Shown here: in pieces, positions 12,001 to 21,059 of the stretch | Layout of the letters: the number at the start of each line of letters is the position of its first letter | Numbering within the stretch: position 1 is the stretch's first letter | Assembly (NCBI GenBank): GCA_022453515.1 | Contig: JAJNNY010000002.1 | Span: 1,054,001 to 1,118,000 of the forward strand | Reading direction: 5' to 3' | Length of the DNA stretch: 64,000 nucleotides | Source: Astrocystis sublimbata | Taxonomy: Eukaryota; Ascomycota; Sordariomycetes; Xylariales; Xylariaceae | Program-made: the position numbers and the translations under genes | The notes under the pieces: generated by a model | Told to the model about the DNA's origin: nothing | What the model saw: only the letters and a program-made list of their open reading frames with translations | Databases searched by the model: none

Positions 12001-14215
12001 TGGCCAAACCGCCCGTCTGCAGTGTAAGTAGTTCCTTGCTCAACGACTACCAATAGCTTTGATCTCTCGTCACACTCACGTTACTGACCAAACCTCAGTC
12101 TTCGCCTACATGCGACACTTCGGCAGCCCCCTCCACGCCATACTCGCCATCCTCATGAGCATACTCAGCAACGCCTCCTTTGTAGGAACCACACTCTGGC
12201 TCGCCATTTGGGTAGACGCGTACGAGAAAGACGACGCCTACAACGTCGCCTTCTACCTCGGCATCTATGCGGCCTGGTCCTTCGGCGACACCTTCTTCTC
12301 GGGGCTGACGTACATTTGCTACGAGGCAGGCGGGTGGCAAGCAGCGCGCAAGTTGCACACAGACTTTATCAGAGCCATCATGAACGTGCCTCTCTCATGG
12401 TTCAAAACGACGCCAGTCGGGCGCATCGTGAACCGTTTCTCACGCGACATGACCTCGCTCGACACGGCGCTTGTGGGCATGCTGCGCATGACCATCGAGA
12501 GCGTCGTGCGCATCATGTTCCAGAGCTTCGCTGTCGCCACCGTCCTTCCTGTCTTCTTGTTCCCTGTCCTGGCATGTTGCGTGGCGGGCGTTGTCGCGGG
12601 GGAGATCTACACCCGCACCGCGGTGGCCATCAAGCGACTGGTGTCGTCGGCGCAGTCACCCGTCTTTGCGCATTTCGCGGATAGTCTGGCTGGACTCTCT
12701 GTCATCCGGGCGCGCGCCGGCATGCCTGCGACTTTTGGAAATCAGCTCGCGGACAAGTTGAGAGTTTTAGAGAGGGCTTTTGAAGCCCAGTTTAACTGCA
12801 ATCGCTGGGTGGCGCTGAGGATCGACATGATGACCACCTTGGTGACTGTCGCGGCGGGTGCCATCGCTGTGAGCAAAGCCGGCGTGGTCGCTGCTGGTAT
12901 AGTCGGCTTTTCTCTTTCCAATGCTACGGTGAGCACGCAGTTCAAATTGATCTTTTGGCCAAGAAATTCACTAACCATGATGCAATACAGACGCTAAACA
13001 CGCTGATTGTCATCCTCGTACGAGCAATGAATGACGTTGAAGTGGAACTCCAAAGCGTAGGCATTCCTAACCTGGCTTACAAACAGTTCGCCTTCAAGCT
13101 GACCAAATATCGTCTAGTATCACCGTGTCAAAGAGTATGCAACTGTGAAGCCGGAAGAGGATCCGGAGGAATATAAGGGCCAAGGCGCCTATACTGACAC
13201 TCCTGACGTGGTTCTGCCCAAGGGTTGGCCCAGGAGCGGCGAGATCGAGTTCCGTAACGTGACTATCAAATATGACCCAGAGGGGCCAGAAATTCTAAAA
13301 AACATCAATCTCAAAATCCAAGCTGGTCAGAGAGTGGCTGTGGTTGGACGGACAGGGTCTGGGAAAAGTACAGTAAGTGAACAGCCATTTGCCGGCTAGA
13401 ATCAACCCATTATACTGTCTCTCATGACGAACGTTGAATGAGCTAACCCGTTATCTCAGCTTGTACTATCCCTCCTCCGCTTCACGAATATCGTATCTGG
13501 ACAGATATTCTTTGATGGGATCGACATCACCAGCTTCCCGCGGCGGAAACTGCGCGAAGCTCTCACCATCATTCCCCAAGAAGCGGTGCTATTCAGCGGC
13601 GACGTCGATTCCAATCTCGACCCCACCAACAAAGTGCCCAAGGAGGTCGTCTCCAAGGCCCTAGAGTACTGCAAAGGCATCGCGTCTTTCCAATTCCACA
13701 GCGATAGTGCAGATGATAACAACGCCTCAAACCACATAAACGGCAACGGCAACAGCAACGCCAATAACAACGACACAGAAAATAACAGCAACAGCAATAG
13801 CCCCGACACGAACAGCCCCGGCATCGCCCTCTCCACCGCCGTAAAAGCCAAAGGCGAGAACTTCTCGCACGGCCAGCGGCAGGTCCTCTCGCTGTGCCGC
13901 GCGCTCGTGCGCAAGAGCAAGCTGATGCTGCTCGACGAGGCGACGGCGAGCATGGACTACGAGACGGACCAGGGCATCCAGGCCGTGCTGCGGAAGGAGC
14001 TCAACGAGCACGGCAGCGACCGGACGCTCGTGACCATCGCCCACCGGCTGAAGACCATCATCGACTACGACCGCGTCGTGGTCATGAGTGCCGGAGAAGT
14101 CCTCGAGGTCGGCAGTCCCAAGGAGCTCTACGATGGCAAGGGCCAGTTTTACGATATGATGAGACATAGCGGCGAGTTTGAGGATCTGGAACAGTTCCTT
14201 AATAGGGAGTCGTGA
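9095..14215 (+). CDS. ABCC (MRP-type) full ABC transporter
   Basis: This is a large ATP-driven membrane exporter of the MRP/Ybt1-like class, likely in the vacuolar or plasma membrane, moving conjugates or drugs. The inferred exons are 9095-9189, 9248-10738, 10794-10896, 10970-12023, 12099-12928, 12991-13056, 13118-13372 and 13460-14215, giving 1549 residues in an uninterrupted frame. The order is an N-terminal membrane domain, TMD1, NBD1, TMD2, NBD2. NBD1 has Walker A GASGSGKST (651-659), LSGGQ (741) and Walker B VILLDDIFSALDA, with Asp in place of the catalytic Glu. That substitution is usual in this class. NBD2 has Walker A GRTGSGKST (1290-1298), signature FSHGQRQ (1433) and complete Walker B LMLLDEATASMD. 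An Asn/Ser-rich insert of about 36 residues sits in NBD2 near 1382-1418. I chose ATG 9095 because only that frame continues across intron 1; ATG 9186 does not. The substrate is unknown. Confidence 0.88.
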
Positions 14216-14713
14216 TCGATTACAAGCCGACCTCACTAGGTAGTATGAGGTGATATAGAAAATTGTTACAGAATTACTTGGAAATTTGGCATAATGGTGC
14301 TCTTACCCCGATCAGACTTTGGGGGAGACTAAGGGGCAATTTCTTTTTGGAGTCCAAGATCAGGTGCAGAGAACACATTATATCGGAGTTGGAGCTTTGG
14401 CATAAATTGAATGGGATTATGAAATTAGTTAATTCTGCATGTATCATGCTACTCTGGTTGTTCTGTGCTTCCTAGAATCTGCCGCCCAAGACCGTGTTGT
14501 GATACCATTCTGAACAAAAATGGATATCTCCTTGATAACTGCCCACCCCTGCCCAAAACGCCATTCCCATGCTATGCGGTCGGTCGTAATCTTAGTCAAA
14601 CAAGATAGTGAGTCGGAAGATCGTGGCTGTGTATAAGTGTATGTATGCTCCCAAGCCAAGCCCTGGCTAACTCCGAGTGTATCATAATTGTTTGCTCCCG
14701 TCGTCCCAAAAAA
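14216..14713. other. Convergent 3' intergenic region
   Basis: The ABC transporter (+) and RBR ligase (-) end here facing each other. The stretch is AT-richer than its flanks, as expected for 3'UTRs. No gene is seen. Confidence 0.5.
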
Positions 14714-16780
14714 TCAGGAAATGAAAGTGGTAACGATAAAATCAAAGACCTCTTCTATAGTCGGTAGCCTTCCGTTAGGGAGCATTGATTCGATGATGCC
14801 TTTTTGGTCGACAAGACTGCCCACGCCGTCCTTGAGATATGCCTTCTCCGCATTCGACAGTTCGCGGCGTTCCGTCTCTCTCCATCTTTTCTCGGCATCC
14901 GCTTTGGCCTTGCGTAAGATGGCGTCTGTGTTCTCCGCCTCCCATAGGTTGCACTTATTGCATTCCGTGCACTGTCTCCCGTCGCCTTCGGGTCGGAAAT
15001 GCTGACAGAAGTGCTGGTAGCCGTCGCTCGAGCCTCCGATGTCTTTACGGCAGACGTAGCACATCTTGTAGCCACAGGGACACGTCAATTTGTTACATCC
15101 TTGCGTCTTGACGAACGAAGTGCTGCAGCGCGGACACACGCGCTTGATCGCCATGGACATGGCCTGTTCAACCTGGGTGCGTAGTGCAATGAGCGACGAC
15201 TCGTGGCACACGTGGATGTCAACCCACGCCTTCGAGCACGACATGCATGACGAGCGCCGGCAGGCCGGGTTCTGGCAGATGAACTTCAAGCCGCGAACGC
15301 GGCGCTGGTGGCGACCGAGTGCAGCCGCATATTGTCGACTTATGTAATTCCGGAATGAAGCACTCAAGCAAAGGGCCAGGAAAACAACGACGATGCCTAT
15401 TACGATAGGAGCGGCTGATGTGAGAAGGACGCTGATGAGGAGAAGCACGATGTTGGGAAGCTTGCTAAAGCGCACCCTCGGACGGCGGGCATCGGTCGGC
15501 ATATATAGTTCGTCGACTTCGGCGTAGCTACAGAAGGGACAGCGAACTAACGGCAAGCCGCTGGCCAGAAGACCGTGCTCGGCCAAGCGCTGGTCAAGCT
15601 TCTCCAATATCTCGGCACCCTTTTCCGCCTGATCCATCGCCCGTCGCAGCTGCTCGGTTGGGACACATCCTTCGCATTCGTCAGATGAGACGGCCGGACA
15701 GCGTAGTGTACCGGTGTCTTTATGTATGCTGCGTTGCCAGCCTTGCCCAAAGACAGCCTCTGTTATTGACGATTGGACGCAGCGGAAGCAGACCATGTGG
15801 CCCTCGGCACTGCATGTTGTCATCTCTTCGAAGATGGAGTCAGTGTAGCAGCAGGCACATTCGTATGTGGCTTCACAGGCCTCGGCTTCCTCTGTCTGTA
15901 CCGACCGCGCAAGCGCGCGATCGATCATTTCCCTCAACGCCATCTCACTTGCCTTGAGGGGTATAATAAGTTCGGCGAACAGTTCCGAGTCGAGCTCGGC
16001 GTTGCCGGTTGTTTTTATCGCAGGCACCGGCACGCCGCCCTCACCAGCTCTCCAAGAGACCAAGGGGTGAGCCTCGGCTTCTGACGATGTGACGGGCTTT
16101 CGGCGGAAGATGAGAGAGGAGATGGCGAACTTCCAGGATTTGGACGATAGGTCGACGAGGGTTGGGCGTGCGTCGAGGTAGGAGTAGTTGGATTCAGAGA
16201 GGACGGCGTCAATGGAGGAGCGGGAGAGGCCCTTGAATTCTTGCAGGGCCAGGGCGCGGACGGCTCGTTTGTAGGTGGGGGTCCTGAAGGCCTCGGTCTT
16301 GGGGATAGAGGTATCGCGGCTTGTCTGTTGCTCGGTGGTGCGGCGGCGGCCCTTCACGTAGGTGGTGGGGTTCTTCAGAAGCATCTCGGTGACAACGAAC
16401 ATCTTGGACTCGTCGGAGAATTTCGAGAGCATTTCCCGAAACACCTCGATCTGGACGTCGGGGAAGATGGAGGAGAGAAGGTCCAGCTCCTGGTTTAGGG
16501 CAACGACATCGCTTGGAGGTGGTGCAACGGGCTCCAGCTGGGACTCGTCGACGATGTAGTCGGATCTAGGCGAGGGCTCGCTGGACCAGAATTGCATCTG
16601 GGAGAGGGAGGCGGAGGCGGAGGCGGAAGGAGATGGTGACGGCGATGGCGATGGCGACGGTGACGATGTTAAGTCAAGGCCCTGACTGCTGTAGCTACGG
16701 CTATGGCCATGGGTCTGTTTGAGCTTGGGGTTTGTTCGTCTGCGCCTCGACGAGGTTCCTAGCAGGCTAGAAAGGAACAT
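14714..16780 (-). CDS. RBR-type E3 ubiquitin ligase, RNF216/TRIAD3-like, with membrane insert
   Basis: This is a single-exon gene of 688 residues. It should transfer ubiquitin through a RING/HECT-hybrid mechanism. Residues 41-60 are Ser-Pro/Ser-Ala dipeptides encoded by short DNA repeats. Residues 95-138 look like a CUE ubiquitin-binding helix bundle (LLSSIFPDVQIEVFREML). RING1 ligands begin at Cys308/Cys311 and run through Cys331/Cys334. The IBR starts with RCPFC (Cys414, Cys417) and resumes at FICQNPACRRSSCMSC (about 500-515). RING2 has Cys549/Cys552, the likely catalytic Cys562 in TQGCNKLTC, then CPCGYKMCYVC. The tail GYQHFCQHFRP and CTECNKCNLW closely recalls RNF216. Between the two halves of the IBR, residues about 441-476 are strongly hydrophobic, enough for a membrane hairpin. 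The RBR call is very secure; membrane insertion is inferred from composition. Confidence 0.9.
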   Translation of the reverse strand: MFLSSLLGTSSRRRRTNPKLKQTHGHSRSYSSQGLDLTSSPSPSPSPSPSPSASASASLSQMQFWSSEPSPRSDYIVDESQLEPVAPPPSDVVALNQELDLLSSIFPDVQIEVFREMLSKFSDESKMFVVTEMLLKNPTTYVKGRRRTTEQQTSRDTSIPKTEAFRTPTYKRAVRALALQEFKGLSRSSIDAVLSESNYSYLDARPTLVDLSSKSWKFAISSLIFRRKPVTSSEAEAHPLVSWRAGEGGVPVPAIKTTGNAELDSELFAELIIPLKASEMALREMIDRALARSVQTEEAEACEATYECACCYTDSIFEEMTTCSAEGHMVCFRCVQSSITEAVFGQGWQRSIHKDTGTLRCPAVSSDECEGCVPTEQLRRAMDQAEKGAEILEKLDQRLAEHGLLASGLPLVRCPFCSYAEVDELYMPTDARRPRVRFSKLPNIVLLLISVLLTSAAPIVIGIVVVFLALCLSASFRNYISRQYAAALGRHQRRVRGLKFICQNPACRRSSCMSCSKAWVDIHVCHESSLIALRTQVEQAMSMAIKRVCPRCSTSFVKTQGCNKLTCPCGYKMCYVCRKDIGGSSDGYQHFCQHFRPEGDGRQCTECNKCNLWEAENTDAILRKAKADAEKRWRETERRELSNAEKAYLKDGVGSLVDQKGIIESMLPNGRLPTIEEVFDFIVTTFIS

Positions 16781-18461
16781 GTCTGTGATTGGTCTTGGAG
16801 TCGGTCGTCGTCGTCAGGTCGGACTGTAAGGGAGGCGAGGTGCGAGGGTGGCAGGTCGACATACACCAACCATGGTCGCTCGAGCCTGGTTGCCTGGGGA
16901 GTCCTTGTCGGTTGCTTCGATCGGTCAAGAAAACGCTAGCAGCTGCATTATCGTGGTCGCACCCGTTGGCCGTTTGGCACCAAGTCGGTTCTCGAGAAAA
17001 GTTCAGTTGGGCAGCTTGCTTAGGAGACTTTTGGATGGATGACAAGGGTAGGTACACCTTTGGAGAATAAGGGTCTCGCGTCTCTCCGGTCCGCGGGCTG
17101 CGGGTTGCGCAGTCAGTTCCAGGTACCTTAGCCCGCGTAGGTACCTAGAGGCACGCCGGGCGCGCAAGCTCCGGGATGCGACACGCTAACCATGCCCCTA
17201 ACAATCCCTCCGCCAAGCGCTAGCCATGGTGCCATGCCGATGAGTGGATACCCGCCCGCCCTATGCGAATACGCACTCGCTCGAGCAAGCCAGCCAGCCA
17301 GCCAGCCAGCCAGCCAAGCAGCCAAGACAAAGATGGCCAGTTACACCAACATCATGAAATAGCACCCTGATCAATGCAGGTCAAGATCGAGTATTCCTTG
17401 GCTACTTGTAGTGTGGCTGCAATTTTGGATATCACATGGACCGTTGAGGTGGCGAGAACAAGAGTCACAAGGTGCATATCGGCCTTGTAGCTGCATTCAG
17501 CTTGACTTTCATGAATGGGGCTTACATACTTTTGAAGTCTCACGATACGGAGTATATGTCTTGCATACTTCAGTACTTTGCATATATCTTTAGCCCAGGT
17601 ACCTAGGTAGAGTTATTATTGCAGGTCCATCTCTCTTTAATACCTGATGCAAGGGTCGCTACAGCTGAGCTCTACTCTACACCCTTAAGCTTATAGTCAT
17701 ACGGATAAGTATTTACATCTCGTTCTAACACCCAAATATTGCCAACATCGTCAGTCAGCTATGACATATTTAAGTATGCCAACCCTCCCAGTGCGCTCGA
17801 GAAGTTGTCTACTACCCAGCCGACACCGGCCTTTCCCCTCAAAGTCGTGGCTAATACACCCCTTGTGCTTTCGTATTACCCCTCGTCCAACACAGCGCTC
17901 CTATCTCATAAGGTCTCCGTAGTCTTCGCATAGGCCACAAGTAGTGCTCAAGCTTACAGTTGCATTCCATACTTATGCAATGTTAGATGAAGAGCTTCGT
18001 GGTCAGTGGTAGCTTACGCGGGGATGAGGATGGCTCCCTAGGTACTGCTATCGTCTTCACTCTGTTGGTGTACGAACACGTCACTGAGAAATCAGTCCAA
18101 AGACAAGTAACGAAGTGTCGGTGAAGAACATCGTAGCCGGACGTATGCCGATAATGATAGGCCAGCGAAGGGCTTGCGAATCCAGTGGCAAACACGTTGT
18201 AAAGAGACGAGAGATCTTGCCCAATACAGCACCTAGGAACGCAAGTTAGAATCCAACTATAGACTCGAGGGAGTATGCTGTGCTACTTATCCACGTTGTC
18301 GCTGTTCGGGAATGTTACAGGAGCGACCACTCATACGCCGTCTTTCGAATGAGGTACGCGTATATGTAGATATATATGAGAAGGTATCTGGTCTTTAAAG
18401 GGGTCATAAAAGCAAGAAACTGTACATCATGTGATGCAAACGAGTAACTGCGATTCTCGAA
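16781..18461. other. Intergenic region with CAGC microsatellite
   Basis: The left end is the RBR promoter. Several open frames of 60-96 codons overlap each other on both strands at 16.8-17.1 kb and none resembles a known family. The stretch contains GTAGGTACCTAG-type palindromes near 17137 and 17596. Confidence 0.5.
17288..17316. repeat. Tetranucleotide microsatellite (CAGC)n
   Basis: About seven tandem copies of the CAGC/GCCA unit occur here in otherwise unique intergenic DNA. Copy number is likely to vary between isolates. Confidence 0.85.
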
Positions 18462-18997
18462 ATGCTCCTTTACGCAATGCCCATTTTTAAGATCGAAATT
18501 GAACGAAAGCATCGGCAAGGCTATCATCGTGACAGCAGACAGGCACATGGATGCGGTCGTAGACAAAGTCACTCACCGAAGCAGTCGAAGTCGAAAGGCA
18601 AGAGGTATGCTGATGTCTATGAAAGTCAAAGTGTGCCCCTCTCTCCAGCTGACTTGTTTCCTTTAGAGTGAATCGTTCAATAGCAGAGGACTCCATCGAA
18701 TCGCAGGGGTCGCAATCTCGTTCGGAAGCCGAACACGCAGAAAACCTAGGGCTAGATAGGGAGAGGGAAGCCAACATACGGGATGAAGTTAGAGAAGCAG
18801 CAGAGTACATAGGTCCGCATCCCGATGCAGCCCAACCGCAACAACATATTGCATATCGGAAAGCTCGACGACACCATGCACCTGAACGACGAAATCCATA
18901 TAAGCAGTATGGGCATGGCCAGCGACGACGGTCTAGTCAACATTACGTGTTCGTAAGGCGAAAGCCGAGGGATATGGAGTTCTGTTGTTTCCTATAG
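18462..18997 (+). CDS. Candidate small spliced gene, unknown function
   Basis: Two open frames on the plus strand (18462-18604 and 18667-18997) are joined in frame by a possible 62-nt intron at 18605-18666. The intron has a gtatgc donor, a CTGAC branch-like site and a tttag acceptor. The result is a 157-residue, very hydrophilic, Arg/Glu/Ser/His-rich protein without recognisable domains, predicted to be disordered. I do not recognise it. An antisense open frame (18487-18810) overlaps it. The case rests only on the good intron and frame continuity, so it may be a chance structure or a decayed gene. Confidence 0.28.
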
Positions 18998-19526
18998 TCA
19001 CTTCCTAATGGTATTTCCACAGGTACCTATGCATGCTTGATCAGTTTTGCCGTCTTGAAACTGTCAAGTAACATACCCGGACATCGGTTAGGTACTCTTG
19101 ACTTCATCGCAAACTTGTGGTCATCTACATATGCGCTTGGTCATGGTTGTAAGGGGCGCAACACAAGGGGATGCTGCATACAATATCGTTATCTCCGGAT
19201 CATTATTGGGTTAATGACTATTACAGACGGGTATGAACGTTGTTACCTATACTCTACCTACCTCCTAAGGTAGGTCAGGTTATCTCTGTAGGTACAAGGC
19301 CGTGCTTTTCACATCTCTTACAGATGGTACGGTGACGTTTTTTAATCAAGCTTTGCATCTGCATTCATTGAACACAATGAATCACAAGCCTAATAAATCG
19401 TTATAGGGGCCATCATCCTACCTATATAAAGCCGCACCACGTTTGCGTTTATAGGTAGAAGAAACCTTGAAGTCATCTTCCCCTCCAGAGTTGTTATTGA
19501 TAACCACCTCTAACAAGTTCGACAAA
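18998..19526. other. Intergenic region upstream of the RNase H-like gene
   Basis: No gene is seen. It holds several TACCTA/TAGGTA elements (19021-19300) and a CTATATAAAG TATA-like box near 19420, about 100 bases before the next start codon. Confidence 0.5.
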
Positions 19527-20567
19527 ATGGGCTCACAAATTAGCGCACATGTCCCCAATCAAATAGTAAAGCACGCCTCCGATCCAAAGGAACCGAGTAC
19601 ATCCACTGGTCTCCCGACTAGCGAAATCGCGGCGATTCGGCAGTTATTTGGCTACGCCAATGCGGTTCCCCCCCAGTACTCAGCATCAGGAGCTGGCTTC
19701 GTCCTGCCCGGAGCCACGTTACCCGGCTCGCTGATGAAAGATGTGCTTGTGATAGGCATCCACGTTGATACGTTCGACAGATCTAGGCGTCTCACCGCCG
19801 ACTCAACCTTCCTCATAGGCGCCTCCATACTCGACACCCGACTGCTGTATCAGCTCATCCGCGGAGACCGAGATTTTGCGAGCCGGGTCAATGCCGTCTC
19901 GTACCAATACGTTATGGGAGACTGCGATTCTGATTATTTCAAACACGTATCTCCCAATTTCCTGCCCGTGACGTCCCTAGCGGAGGAGATAGCGCGTATT
20001 AAGACTGCAATCTCGGAGCGAGGCCGGGACTACATTCTAGTCCTTTACGGCCACCCCCACAACCGAAAGGCTCTCGCGGACCTGAGCATGGAATTACAAC
20101 CTCTACACATCATAAACATAATTGGAGGAGTCGAAGATTTGCTGGGCGACATATACAAAACGGGCCTCGAAGCATGGCTCGATACTTTTGAGATCCTGTT
20201 TGCCAAGCTGAACGTCGCCATGAACACGGCGACCTACATCGTGCGTGCCTTGTTGATGATCGCCGTTGCCGACGGAAAAGCATTGAAACTAGAGCCTTCT
20301 ACCATGAATCTCTTCTGGACTCTCAACGACGTTGCTCGTCGTAACCCAGAAATGACCGAGGCAGTGAGGAAGGCCCGGCACATAGCTCGACAGGCAGCCA
20401 GAGAAAAAGAAAAGACAGAAAAGAAGAAAAGACAAAAAAGAACACGACAACTTGATCCCAGAACTCAGCCAAAGAAGAAAAGACAAAAAAGAACACGACA
20501 GCTTGATCCCAGAGCTCAGCCAGATGATGAGAACAAACCACTGATTGCGTATGTGGCCTGGATCTGA
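19527..20567 (+). CDS. RNase H-like domain protein, Gfd2/YDR514C type, likely inactive
   Basis: This is a 346-residue single-exon gene. The start at 19527 is the only ATG near the front of the frame. The core (about residues 70-210) follows the layout of the fungal Gfd2/YDR514C C-terminal domain, a DEDDh exonuclease-like fold: first strand VLVIGIHVDTF, then ASILDTRLL, a middle NAVSYQYV segment, and LVLYGHPHNRKALADL. In active members the first strand reads roughly D-x-E and the later motif G-H-D with a further Asp. Here they are H-x-D and G-H-P, so key acidic ligands are missing. The tail is very basic and includes two tandem 17-residue copies rich in Lys/Arg that could serve for nuclear import or RNA binding. 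Family assignment is from pattern memory; inactivity is inferred. Confidence 0.6.
   Translation: MGSQISAHVPNQIVKHASDPKEPSTSTGLPTSEIAAIRQLFGYANAVPPQYSASGAGFVLPGATLPGSLMKDVLVIGIHVDTFDRSRRLTADSTFLIGASILDTRLLYQLIRGDRDFASRVNAVSYQYVMGDCDSDYFKHVSPNFLPVTSLAEEIARIKTAISERGRDYILVLYGHPHNRKALADLSMELQPLHIINIIGGVEDLLGDIYKTGLEAWLDTFEILFAKLNVAMNTATYIVRALLMIAVADGKALKLEPSTMNLFWTLNDVARRNPEMTEAVRKARHIARQAAREKEKTEKKKRQKRTRQLDPRTQPKKKRQKRTRQLDPRAQPDDENKPLIAYVAWI
20421..20522 (+). repeat. Two tandem 51-bp copies within a coding region
   Basis: Positions 20421-20471 and 20472-20522 are near-identical direct copies. They differ at only a few bases and encode 17-residue units that start KKKRQKRTRQLDPR. The unit is a multiple of three, so the frame is kept. 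Confidence 0.92.
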
Positions 20568-21059
20568 CAACATTCTGATGGCACATAAGAGCACCCCGTT
20601 TGCCACGTCAAGCACCGGTTTTCTCTCAACATCAACCGAGTGTCGAGCATCTCGAGGACAATCTGGGAGTAGTTTCACTTCTTGAAATGATACGGCCCCT
20701 ACAGCCTCATACTTGCCCACCAATAGGAGCCCCGCATTTCATCTTTGATGCTACTATAGTTAACCTTATCCGTGCATATAGCATATTAAGGGGGAGCGCA
20801 ATACCACATCAAACTATTCCATCCTGTATCGTTCGAAACATTGACGTCAAAATGATATATGATATATGATTTATTCCCTATTACGTCCCTGATGTGTATA
20901 TATAACTGTGTGCAAGGAAAGGGCAGGCTTCTCGCGCCAGACGTCTTGATAAGGATTAAACCATTATATTCCCTATTCCGTCCATAACAAAACTATTACA
21001 GCAACATCGGCCATCCTAATTTTGATAATGTGATCCCTGACTCCCGTATTTCTCCACAT
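20568..21059. other. Convergent 3' intergenic region
   Basis: This lies between the ends of the RNase H-like gene (+) and MFE-2 (-). It is AT-rich with an ATATGATATATGAT stretch near 20852 and has no gene. Confidence 0.5.
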
